From: Bacteroidota bacterium
Lineage (GTDB): Bacteria > Bacteroidota > Ignavibacteria > UBA10030 > BY39
Reading direction: 5' to 3'
DNA length: 64,000 nucleotides
Assembly (NCBI GenBank): GCA_030682385.1
Contig: JAUXOG010000043.1
Coordinates: forward strand, 36,064 to 100,063
The notes under the pieces: generated by a model
Databases searched by the model: none
What the model was told of the DNA's origin: nothing
The model's input: only the letters and a program-made list of their open reading frames with translations
In this document: piece by piece, positions 26,116 to 33,593 of the stretch
Layout: each line of letters opens with the position of its first letter
How positions within the stretch are numbered: position 1 is the first letter of the stretch
Translations under genes and position numbers: made by a program

Positions 26116-27006
26116 CTAAAACTCCAAATAATTATAAGAAAGTATTACAAAATTATTAACATCTTCTTTAGTCCATTTTCTACCAGAATGAAATAAATAT
26201 AAGAGTTCAGAAACTTCGCCCCATTTTTTGCATTTATCTTGTTCTTCTGTTGATCCATATAAATAGACAAGTGAAGATTTTACTCTTTCTGTCCAACTAT
26301 CATTATCATTAAAAATAGTATCAGGAATATTCCACATCAGACTTTCAATTAAAAATGAAGTGATATGGTCGTTTGTGAAAGAACCATCTTCAACCATTTT
26401 ATTTTTTAATTTCTTGAAAACTCTAACTAATCTTTTAAACCTTTTGCTAGTATTCGAATTTTTAGTTTTACTATTTTCGAGGTGTTGATTTGGAAAATTA
26501 ACAACCATCTTATAATCATCGCTAAAGAATTTTGTGCCCTCGACATATGAACCATCAATAGAATATCGATGATAATTAAAGGTGGGTACAACATCAGCTT
26601 GAATCCTATTAGTATTACCTTTAACTGTGATACATTTATTTTTCCGTTCAATAGAATCACGGCCAAATTTATTGACTAAAGCATTTTCAACAGAATCCTT
26701 AAACGTCGAAAACTTATAATCACTTGGCGAGTTAAGCTGGAAATCACCTCGATTTTTTCCTTCAGGTAAATCGAAGAAAAAAATATCCATTAATCGTACA
26801 TTAATATCAACGTCACTATCTAACCTAATATTAGTATCGTTCGCATAAGATCCTTGACCAAATATTTGTATTTCTTTTTCTTTTAATACAGAATCGGCCT
26901 TTATAGCTTCACTTATCATTTTTTGTGCATTGGCTAATTTTGTCTCTTCAGTATCACTTGGAGGTTTACGCCAATTATTAAATGTTTCTTCAGATATTTT
27001 ACCCAT
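26116..27006 (-). CDS. CD-NTase (cGAS/DncV-like cyclic oligonucleotide synthase) of a CBASS system
   Basis: The 296 residues show the CD-NTase active site: GQGSYANDTNIRLDSDVDINV with GS at 52-53 and Asp65/Asp67, and the third acid in IQADVVPTF (Asp138). The helical C-terminal half (FKRLVRVFKKLKNKM, ITSFLIESLMWN) fits the second lobe. These enzymes make a cyclic di- or trinucleotide on phage infection. Paired only with the downstream 2TM effector, this is a minimal two-gene CBASS with no Cap2/Cap3 modification genes. The ATG lies 11 nt after the cassette boundary GTTAGGC; ribosome site weak. Clade and product cannot be assigned by eye. Confidence 0.88.
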   Translation of the reverse strand: MGKISEETFNNWRKPPSDTEETKLANAQKMISEAIKADSVLKEKEIQIFGQGSYANDTNIRLDSDVDINVRLMDIFFFDLPEGKNRGDFQLNSPSDYKFSTFKDSVENALVNKFGRDSIERKNKCITVKGNTNRIQADVVPTFNYHRYSIDGSYVEGTKFFSDDYKMVVNFPNQHLENSKTKNSNTSKRFKRLVRVFKKLKNKMVEDGSFTNDHITSFLIESLMWNIPDTIFNDNDSWTERVKSSLVYLYGSTEEQDKCKKWGEVSELLYLFHSGRKWTKEDVNNFVILSYNYLEF

Positions 27007-27016
27007 AATATTAGTT

Positions 27017-27179
27017 GCCTAACGGACTGGAGCTAAGCTGCGTTGCAACGTTCCAGCGGGTTGATTAAAGTTTTAAATTTAAAATGCTGTTTCATAACGT
27101 AAGTTGTATTTAGAAATCTCAACACTCAAAACTTTTGCGCGTCGGCGGTTGCAACGTCTGCTTGAGCGACTGGTTAGGT
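27017..27179 (-). repeat. attC-like site 2
   Basis: On the minus strand: R'' ACCTAAC (27179-27173), CGCTCAAGCAGACGTTGCAAC (L'' region), variable middle, GTTGCAACGCAGCTTAGCTCCAG (L' region), R' GTTAGGC (27023-27017). The arms pair as an imperfect hairpin with unpaired bases, as in integron attC sites. Length 163 bp. This is the clearest attC in the window. Confidence 0.85.
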
Positions 27180-27820
27180 TGTTTTAGTAATTGAGAGGAC
27201 CATACTGTGGATCATATATACCATAACCGAATACTTTGTTTTCTCTTAAATAAAATTCGACTTGATATTTTTTAAAAGAATAAACTCGAACTGTTCCATC
27301 TTTGGATTTTGTAATATCCGAAGGCTCACCAAAATAATCTTTTATACTTTTAAGATCATAACTGTGAAATTGACGATTAAGCAACTTTGGAGAGTCATAA
27401 TCCCAAACCGAACAAGTATATATTATGGCGGATACTTTATCATTTTTGAAATACACTTCATAAAATATTTTTCGCCACGTATATTCTGTCTTATCATAAA
27501 ACCAACTTGAGTTTATTTCATCATAAAAATGGTTGTCACCTTTGATAAACTTTACGTCCTCTTTTGAAGAGCCTAAGTTTATATCCCAAAATGTTGAAGC
27601 GAGCGTTGGGTATTGGAAATTTAAACTGGGAAGTATAAATTTATATATACCAAATCCTGATAAACCTAAAACGATAACAATAATTATCCATTTTGCTATT
27701 TTCTTCCAATTCCATCGGTCTTTTGTAGAATTAAAAAGTAACACCAAACCGATAATTAAAGCTGACAAAAATATTGATAGACCAAGATTCATAAATTCCT
27801 CTTGTTCAAAACAACCTAAC
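27173..27820 (-). mobile_element. attC-bounded gene cassette with the 202-aa membrane protein
   Basis: The minus-strand 5' edge G^TTAGGTTGTTTT (27820-27808) is the exact reverse complement of its own 3' R'' context AAAACAACCTAAC (27185-27173), 13 of 13 bases. This is the best boundary match in the array. Confidence 0.8.
27184..27792 (-). CDS. Cassette-borne membrane-anchored protein of unknown function
   Basis: Not recognised. The 202 residues have two hydrophobic helices at the N-terminus (about 4-20 and 33-52) and a soluble C-terminal domain with DINLGSSKEDVKFIKG and IKDYFGEPSDITKS. That pattern is reminiscent of BamE/SmpA-like folds where a short helix pair precedes a beta sheet; this is weak inference. 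A good ribosome site (AGAGGAATTT) precedes the ATG. The gene fills a cassette with attC sites on both sides and is AT-rich like the other cassette genes. Confidence 0.7.
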   Translation of the reverse strand: MNLGLSIFLSALIIGLVLLFNSTKDRWNWKKIAKWIIIVIVLGLSGFGIYKFILPSLNFQYPTLASTFWDINLGSSKEDVKFIKGDNHFYDEINSSWFYDKTEYTWRKIFYEVYFKNDKVSAIIYTCSVWDYDSPKLLNRQFHSYDLKSIKDYFGEPSDITKSKDGTVRVYSFKKYQVEFYLRENKVFGYGIYDPQYGPLNY

Positions 27821-28038
27821 GGCGTTGCGCCTAACCCGCCGCCCCAAGCAAGGAAGCCAAGCTAAAACGGAATGCCAAAGATTAAACAAACTGCACTTAA
27901 CTTGCATCAGCAAGTGCAGTTTGTAAGTTAATTAATTAGAATGAACACTTAGAACAAAATGCCGAACAAAAACCAAACGCCAAAAATTATAAATTCGCCA
28001 AACCAAAATGGCGGTCGGCGTTGAGGCGCTGGTTATAT
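27814..28038 (-). repeat. attC-like site 3 (long form with internal hairpin)
   Basis: Minus strand: R''-like ATATAAC (28038-28032), CCAGCGCCTCAACGCCGACC (L''), a long variable part, GGCGGGTTAGGCGCAACGCC (L'), R' GTTAGGT (27820-27814). The variable part holds a 13-bp perfect inverted repeat ACAAACTGCACTT (27886-27898) / AAGTGCAGTTTGT (27912-27924). At 225 bp it is longer than most attC sites. Confidence 0.7.
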
Positions 28039-28757
28039 GCGTTTTTATAATAGCCTTACGAACTCATTTGGTAAAGCAACTAATACCCATTCCGTAGAAA
28101 TTTTATTATCATTCAATACTTCAAATGTCCTAACACCGTTATCTAAGGAAACCAATTTTAAAATTATCTGATTCCATCCTTGCTTAAATATAACTTTGTT
28201 ATACTGCGTAATAATTGTTCTTTCGTATTGAGGATACATTTGGTCTTTTAACAATACGGTCCATTTACCAGTTACTTCAGTCGATCGGTCGAAATAGTAA
28301 TAATGAATTTGATAGTCACCAACAATCGAATTTATATCAAAACCATTTGTACTACCACATTGGATTGGGAAAGAAATTCTTTCATAATGTTCTAATGTAA
28401 GTGAAATAAATTTTGCAGTAGTATCACTAAATTGAATACTATCTTTCATCTCAAAATAAATGCTATCCTCTCTTTCAACCTTTAAGTAATTATGAAGCAC
28501 TTCACTTGGTGGATTTGGCAAATTTATTTTGAAACTTCCATTACTTAAAATCTTAGTATGTGCTAATAAATGTTCAACAGAGTCAATTGAGACTCTCCAG
28601 AGAATGCTATCTCCATTTGCAGGATTCCAATTAATAAATTGACCGTTAATTTCATTTGGAGAATTGCTAATAGGATCTACCGACTTTTCCGTACATCCTA
28701 TTAAAACGACAAGAAGAATAAAAACTATTATTTTTTTCATAACATTAAGCATATAAC
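28032..28757 (-). mobile_element. attC-bounded gene cassette with the lipoprotein
   Basis: The minus-strand 5' edge GTTATATGC (28757-28749) is the exact complement of the R'' context GCATATAAC (28040-28032). The R boxes are of the GTTATAT type and deviate from strict GTTRRRY. Confidence 0.65.
28045..28740 (-). CDS. Cassette-borne lipoprotein of unknown function
   Basis: The ORF track starts at 28866, but the natural start is the inner ATG at 28740: KKIIVFILLVVLIGCTEKSVDP is a lipoprotein signal with lipobox VLIGC. The mature part is beta-rich (INWNPANGDSILWRVSIDSVEH...) with no domain I recognise. The longer ORF would read through the cassette edge and attC-like DNA. The gene ends 7 nt before the R'' box at 28038. 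Confidence 0.65.
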   Translation of the reverse strand: MKKIIVFILLVVLIGCTEKSVDPISNSPNEINGQFINWNPANGDSILWRVSIDSVEHLLAHTKILSNGSFKINLPNPPSEVLHNYLKVEREDSIYFEMKDSIQFSDTTAKFISLTLEHYERISFPIQCGSTNGFDINSIVGDYQIHYYYFDRSTEVTGKWTVLLKDQMYPQYERTIITQYNKVIFKQGWNQIILKLVSLDNGVRTFEVLNDNKISTEWVLVALPNEFVRLL

Positions 28758-28890
28758 TATTAATTATACTGCCATATAGCGTGCTATCAAACAGGCAGCG
28801 TGTGTGATAGATTCCATATGTTTTATTGTTTTTATTTTGTTTTCCATAATTTGAGCGGGCTATCACTCATATCATTATAGGATGTTATCC
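28751..28890 (-). repeat. Possible degenerate attC-like (or attI-like) site at the upstream edge of the array
   Basis: Minus-strand GGATAAC (28890-28884) and GTTATAT (28757-28751) bracket two partly complementary AT-rich arms (TATAATGATATGAG / TATGGCAGTATAATTAATA). The pairing is imperfect and no gene lies upstream of it within the array, so it may be a decayed attC or an attachment site of another type. Confidence 0.35.
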
Positions 28891-28933
28891 AGCGGGCTTT
28901 TTACACCCATCACTATCTTTAAAATTTGAATAT

Positions 28934-28962
28934 AATATAGAATTAAAATAATTCAAACTCAA
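28934..28962 (-). promoter_or_regulatory. Promoter-like site pointing into the cassette array
   Basis: Minus strand TTGAGT (28962-28957), 17-nt spacer, TATATT (28939-28934), same form as four other promoter-like sites in the window. It lies about 45 nt upstream of the array edge, in the position a Pc promoter would take. The only gene upstream on this strand (acyl-CoA dehydrogenase) ends at 29067. Confidence 0.5.
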
Positions 28963-28970
28963 ATTAATAA

Positions 28971-29036
28971 TCCATTACTCCATCCGCCTTAGGCGGATTC
29001 AATCTTTCAGTCTTTCAATCTTTCCATCACTCCAGA
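28971..29036. repeat. ATCC-type word repeats with small hairpin
   Basis: Runs of CCATTACTCC, CAATCTTTC, CAGTCTTTC, CATCACTCC with hairpin ATCCGCC-TTA-GGCGGAT (28982-28998). The same low-complexity style is seen at 20031-20096 and 32211-32306. Confidence 0.6.
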
Positions 29037-29066
29037 AGCAAAATGTTCTCTCAACTACTCATCTAC

Positions 29067-30230
29067 TTATTTTAGCAACTCTCTCGATATCACCAACTTC
29101 TGTATTTCAGAAGTCCCTTCGCCGATTGTTACAAGTTTAACATCGCGGTAAAATTTTTCGACAGGGTAGTCTTTTATAAATCCGTAACCACCGTGAATCT
29201 GGATCGCTTCGTTCGTTACCATAACTGCAACCTCAGACGCATAATACTTTGCCATTGAGGATTCTTTTATAACTTCTTCGCCTTTGTTTTTCAAATAAGC
29301 AGCTTTATAAGTTAATAGTCGAGCTGCCTCAATTTGTGTTACCATCTCGGAAAGTTTCCATTGAATCGCTTGAAACTCTGAAATCGGTTTTCCGAATTGC
29401 TGTCGTTCTTTCGAGTATTTCAAACTTGCCTCGAATGCGCCTTGTGCAATTCCAAGTGCGTTTGCGGCGATGCTGATTCGTCCGCCATCTAAGATAGTTA
29501 AAGCTTGATGGAATCCTTTGCCTTCTTCGCCGATTAAGTTCTCTATCGGAATTGCACAATTGTCGAATGCAATCGCAGCCGTATCGCTCGAGCGCATACC
29601 TAATTTATTCTCTTTTTTGCTTACGATAAATCCGGGCGTATCGTTTTCCACGATGAATGCAGAGATGCCCTTCTTACCTTTCGACTTGTCGGTTATCGCA
29701 AGCACCACGGTTACTTTTCCAACTGAACCATGAGTGATAAAATTTTTACTGCCGTTGAGTATGTAAGAATTTCCGTTGCGCATTGCTGTCGTTTTCATAC
29801 TTCCGGCGTCGCTGCCTGATGAAGGTTCGGTAAGTGCCCAGGCGCCTATCTTTTTACCGGTTGTTAAATCGGGTAAATATTTTTTCTTTTGTTGTTCGTT
29901 GCCGAATGTGTAAATATGGTTTGTGCATAAGCTGTTGTGTGCGGCAATTACTAATCCCATTGATGGATCGGCTTTGGAAATTTCCTCAATAATGGTAACA
30001 TATTCAAGATAGCTGAAACCCGCACCACCATATTCTTCAGGAAATATAACACCCAAGAATCCTAATTCGCTCATCTTCCGGACGATATCGAAAGGAAACT
30101 CCTGCGATTCGTCGTACTTCATAATAACGGGTTTAATTTCTTTTTCTCCAAAATCACGTGCAAGCTGTTGAACCATTCTCTGGTTTTCAGTCATCTCGAA
30201 TGTCGGTATTGTTTGTTCGGTTGAATTCAT
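29067..30230 (-). CDS. Acyl-CoA dehydrogenase
   Basis: FAD-dependent alpha,beta-dehydrogenation of an acyl-CoA, passing electrons to ETF. The 387 residues fit the short-chain/branched-chain group: [16 protein letters not shown], the FAD/substrate motif [21 protein letters not shown] (about 135), [46 protein letters not shown], and the C-terminal [34 protein letters not shown], which includes the region with the catalytic Glu. Placed with meaB and, across the accessory insert, the carboxylase, so branched-chain or short-chain acyl-CoA catabolism is likely. Confidence 0.95.
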   Translation of the reverse strand: MNSTEQTIPTFEMTENQRMVQQLARDFGEKEIKPVIMKYDESQEFPFDIVRKMSELGFLGVIFPEEYGGAGFSYLEYVTIIEEISKADPSMGLVIAAHNSLCTNHIYTFGNEQQKKKYLPDLTTGKKIGAWALTEPSSGSDAGSMKTTAMRNGNSYILNGSKNFITHGSVGKVTVVLAITDKSKGKKGISAFIVENDTPGFIVSKKENKLGMRSSDTAAIAFDNCAIPIENLIGEEGKGFHQALTILDGGRISIAANALGIAQGAFEASLKYSKERQQFGKPISEFQAIQWKLSEMVTQIEAARLLTYKAAYLKNKGEEVIKESSMAKYYASEVAVMVTNEAIQIHGGYGFIKDYPVEKFYRDVKLVTIGEGTSEIQKLVISRELLK

Positions 30231-30268
30231 ACGCGTTATTCCTTTTAGTATAGTTTGAATTTATATGA

Positions 30269-31216
30269 TTATTTCGTAAAATCCTGTAATAACTTTTCTG
30301 CTAAGTCGTAAGGTGTTGAATCTTTACGAATTACATTTTCTATATTCAATAACAAATATTTTTCGCGAGCTTCATTCCAGAATTCTATGTGAAGTTTTTC
30401 TTTCACGAGTTCGTGAATGCGGTTTACCATTCGTTTTTGTCTTTTCCCTTTTAGTCCAGATGAATCCTCCAAATATTTTCTATGATGAGAAATGGTTTCT
30501 TCAATCTTATCAATCCCTTTTCCTTCGCTCGCAACGGTTTGAATAACATCCGGCTGCCAGCCATCTTTTTTAGTTTTGAAATTTAATATCATCTTTATAG
30601 ACATCACTGCCTGATCGGCTCCCGCACGGTCGGACTTGTTCAGCACAAAGAAGTCGGCAATTTCCATCAGACCGGCTTTCATTGCCTGGATTGAATCGCC
30701 GGATTCGGGGACAAGCACAACGATAGTTGTATCGGTAGCTCCTGCAATATCAAGCTCCGATTGCCCGACGCCAACAGTTTCCATCAAAATTATATCAAAA
30801 CCCGCAGCGTCTAAAATATCAGCAGCTTCGATTGCTTTTTTGCTTAATCCACCAAGACTTCCGCGCGAAGCCATACTGCGAATGAAAACACCTTCGTCCA
30901 AATCAATATCAGTCATACGAACCCGATCGCCAAGCAGCGCACCACCTGTAAACGGACTGGTCGGGTCAACTGCGATGACTCCTACTTTTAATCCTTGCTT
31001 GCGATATGCGGCGGCTAACTTATTTGTGATTGTGCTTTTGCCGGCGCCCGGAGGACCGGTTATTCCTATACGGTATGCAACACCGGTTTTATGATAGATT
31101 TCTTCCAACAGCAACCGTGAGTTTTGATGTTCGTTCTCGACCATCGAGATTCCGCGCGCAATTGCAACACGATTGCCCGAGAGGATTTGGTTACTTATGT
31201 TTGATAGATGATTCAT
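30269..31216 (-). CDS. meaB: MeaB/ArgK-type GTPase, methylmalonyl-CoA mutase chaperone
   Basis: G3E-family P-loop GTPase that guards and loads adenosylcobalamin into methylmalonyl-CoA mutase. The 315 residues show AIARGISMVENE at the start, Walker A GPPGAGKSTITNKLA (about 54), VGVIAVDPTSPFTGGALLGDRVRM, IRSMASRGSLGGLS, the Mg motif ETVGVGQSELDIA and base motif VLNKSDRAG. The mutase subunits are not in the window. The start overlaps the end of the epimerase gene by 26 nt; the first ATG is used because no other start precedes the conserved N-terminus. Confidence 0.95.
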   Translation of the reverse strand: MNHLSNISNQILSGNRVAIARGISMVENEHQNSRLLLEEIYHKTGVAYRIGITGPPGAGKSTITNKLAAAYRKQGLKVGVIAVDPTSPFTGGALLGDRVRMTDIDLDEGVFIRSMASRGSLGGLSKKAIEAADILDAAGFDIILMETVGVGQSELDIAGATDTTIVVLVPESGDSIQAMKAGLMEIADFFVLNKSDRAGADQAVMSIKMILNFKTKKDGWQPDVIQTVASEGKGIDKIEETISHHRKYLEDSSGLKGKRQKRMVNRIHELVKEKLHIEFWNEAREKYLLLNIENVIRKDSTPYDLAEKLLQDFTK

Positions 31217-32141
31217 TATAAATTAACTTGTCTTTAAAAAATTCTACAGTTAAATTCAAACCTTCTTCAATCTTATACTTAGGTTCCCATGTTAATTCTT
31301 CTTCAATTTTTCTTGTATCTAAAACGCTTCTGAGCTGCTCACCTTTCTTTGCTGGTGCGTGTAACTCGTCGCAGTTTGAATTTGTAAGTTTTTTGATTTC
31401 GTTAAACAATAAATTAACATCTGTCTCAATGCCGGTTCCGATATTGAAAATATCCGATTTGCCATATTCTAACGCGAGTAAGTTTGCACGTACTACGTCG
31501 CTGACAAAAACATAATCGCGTGTTTGCTTGCCGTCGCCGTTAATTTGCGGCTGACCGCCTTCTAACATTTTTTTAGCAAATATTGCAATAACGCCTGCTT
31601 CACCGTGCGGGTTTTGGCGCGGTCCATACACATTCGCATAACGCAGGACGACATAGGGCAATCCGAAAACTTGTTCATAATAGAACAGGTATTTTTCAGT
31701 TGCTAATTTTGTTATTCCATAAGGCGAAAGGGGACGAACAGGGTGGTTCTCGTCAGCGGGGAAGTAGTCCTGTTCACCGTAAATCGCGCCGCCTGTTGAA
31801 GCAAATATGAATTTCTTTACATCAAACTTTTTGCAGTTTTCTAATAAATTCAATACACCGACCACATTAACAGATGCATCGAACATCGGGTCATCTACAG
31901 ATTTACGCACATCCATTTGTGCAGCGTGATGATTAACGATATCAAACTTCTCCTGCTCAAAAATATCTTTTACTTTATCATCACGAATATCGAGTTGGTA
32001 AAATTTTGCTTTCGGGTTGATATTTTCTTTCACTCCCATCGATAAATTGTCGATTATAACAACCGAATGATCGGCATTTATGTAAGCATCTGTTACGTGG
32101 GATGCGATGAAACCCGCACCACCTGTTACTAAGATTTTCAA
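31191..32141 (-). CDS. NAD-dependent sugar epimerase (UDP-glucose 4-epimerase type)
   Basis: Extended short-chain dehydrogenase of 316 residues. The NAD-binding loop TGGAGFIASHVTDAYI is at the N-terminus; the catalytic residues are in ASTGGAIYGE (Ser/Thr) and SPYGITKLATEKYL (Tyr-x3-Lys). YGPRQNPHGEAGVIAIF and GDGKQTRDYVFVSDVVRA are typical of GalE-like enzymes. The exact sugar cannot be told. With the glycosyltransferase two genes away it may feed cell-surface polysaccharide. Confidence 0.9.
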   Translation of the reverse strand: MKILVTGGAGFIASHVTDAYINADHSVVIIDNLSMGVKENINPKAKFYQLDIRDDKVKDIFEQEKFDIVNHHAAQMDVRKSVDDPMFDASVNVVGVLNLLENCKKFDVKKFIFASTGGAIYGEQDYFPADENHPVRPLSPYGITKLATEKYLFYYEQVFGLPYVVLRYANVYGPRQNPHGEAGVIAIFAKKMLEGGQPQINGDGKQTRDYVFVSDVVRANLLALEYGKSDIFNIGTGIETDVNLLFNEIKKLTNSNCDELHAPAKKGEQLRSVLDTRKIEEELTWEPKYKIEEGLNLTVEFFKDKLIYNESSIKHK

Positions 32142-32315
32142 AATTATTATCCTTTCTTATAAATCTATTTATTTGTGCCAAAGGCACATCAGCCTTCGGT
32201 TGACATTTATCCAACGATTCAATGACTCCAACGACTCTAATGACTCTATGACTCAATCATCCAATACTCCAATACTCCATCATTCCATTATTCCAATTGT
32301 CAAATATTCACTTCC
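32142..32315. repeat. Spacer with ATCC/ACTC word repeats and small hairpin
   Basis: Hairpin TGTGCC-AAA-GGCACA near 32174-32188, then a run of GACTCCAACGACTCTAATGACTC and CCAATACTCCAATACTCC words to about 32306. No gene seen. Confidence 0.6.
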
Positions 32316-33593
32316 TCATCTGCTTAACGCCTTCTTCCCAATATCACTCCGGTAATATGCGCCGTCGAAAGTAATTTTTTCAACAACACGATAGGCGCTG
32401 TGAATTGTTTCTTCAAAATCATACGAATTACCGAGAGCAGTAATCCCGAGAACTCTTCCGCCGGCTGTAACAATAGCATCATTTTCAAATATAGTTCCTG
32501 AATGAAAAATCAAAACGTTATCACTGATCTTATCAAAACCGGTTATCGGTTTACCCACTTCGTAAGAATCAGGATAGCCGCGGGATGACATTACAACACA
32601 CACAGTTGAAATCGGTTTTATTCTCAATTCTATCGTACCGATTTTATTGTTAATTGAAGCAAGCATCAATTCGACGAGGTCGGTTTCGATTAGCGGAAGC
32701 ACAACCTGAGTTTCAGGATCACCGAAGCGGCAGTTGTATTCAACCACGCGAGGTCCGGTTTCTGTAAGCATCAAACCAAAATATAAACACCCTTTGAATG
32801 GTCTCCCTTCTTTTTTCATTCCATAAATTGTTGGCTCAATGATAGTGCGTTTAATTTCATCAAGTATGCTTTCGTCGGCAAACGGAGTTGGTGCATAGGC
32901 GCCCATACCACCTGTGTTTTTACCGAGGTCGCCGTCTAAAATTTTTTTATAATCCTGTGCGGGTGGAAGTATTACGAAATCCGTTCCATCAGTAATTGTT
33001 AGTATCGAAAGTTCTTCGCCGGTCATAAAATCTTCGATAACTATTTTTTCACCAGCAGTTCCCAAGATCTTTTTTGTAAATAAAGCGTCCAGAATATCCA
33101 ACGCCGCATCTTTAGTTTCGCAAATCGTAACACCTTTACCCGCTGCTAATCCATCGGCTTTAACGACGATAGGCACAGGTGTTTCGTTAATATAGCGTTC
33201 GGCTTCAAAACGATTTTCGATGCTGAACGATTTGAAGTTTGCGGTTGGAATATTGTTCCCCACCATAAATTCTTTTGCGAACGTTTTGCTGCCTTCAATT
33301 TCGGCGGCTGATTTTGATGGTCCGAAGATTTTCAAACCAACTGCTTCAAACTCATCGACAACACCGTCAATAAGTGGTTGCTCAGGACCCACAACAGTGA
33401 AATCTATTTTGTTATCTTTTACAAACTTGATAAGTGAATCGAAGTCGTTCGGTTTGATAGGAACTAACTCAGCTATCTCGCCGATGCCCGCATTGCCGGG
33501 GGCACAATATATTTTGGTAACCAGCGGACTTTGCCTGATTTTCCAAACCAATGCGTGCTCGCGTCCGCCCGAACCTATGACTAATACTTTCAT
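32316..33593 (-). CDS. purD: PurD, phosphoribosylamine-glycine ligase
   Basis: Second step of purine synthesis, joining glycine to phosphoribosylamine with ATP. The 425 residues are full length: N-terminal VLVIGSGGREHALVWKI and CAPGNAGI, the ATP-grasp core PIVVKADGLAAGKGVTIC (about 140), EDFMTGEELSILTITDG, GDLGKNTGGMGAYAPTP, and EYNCRFGDPETQVVLPLI with the metal-binding acids. The start is 1 nt from the stop of the upstream glycosyltransferase gene, so the two are coupled. guaB and purM elsewhere in the window belong to the same pathway but are not contiguous. Confidence 0.96.
   Translation of the reverse strand: MKVLVIGSGGREHALVWKIRQSPLVTKIYCAPGNAGIGEIAELVPIKPNDFDSLIKFVKDNKIDFTVVGPEQPLIDGVVDEFEAVGLKIFGPSKSAAEIEGSKTFAKEFMVGNNIPTANFKSFSIENRFEAERYINETPVPIVVKADGLAAGKGVTICETKDAALDILDALFTKKILGTAGEKIVIEDFMTGEELSILTITDGTDFVILPPAQDYKKILDGDLGKNTGGMGAYAPTPFADESILDEIKRTIIEPTIYGMKKEGRPFKGCLYFGLMLTETGPRVVEYNCRFGDPETQVVLPLIETDLVELMLASINNKIGTIELRIKPISTVCVVMSSRGYPDSYEVGKPITGFDKISDNVLIFHSGTIFENDAIVTAGGRVLGITALGNSYDFEETIHSAYRVVEKITFDGAYYRSDIGKKALSR

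Larger units (their letters stand above)
25524..27023 (-). mobile_element. attC-bounded gene cassette carrying the two-gene CBASS operon
   Basis: On the minus strand the cassette starts G^TTAGGCAAC (27023 downward) and its 3' R'' reads GTTGCCTAAC (to 25523). These are exact reverse complements over 10 bp, the pattern expected when a circular cassette opens at G^TTRRRY. Contents are the CD-NTase and the Cap15-like gene only, packed end to end. Confidence 0.8.

Noticed and set aside
27886-27924. Terminator between cassettes
   Set aside because: The 13-bp hairpin has no T-run on either side and lies inside an attC-like site.
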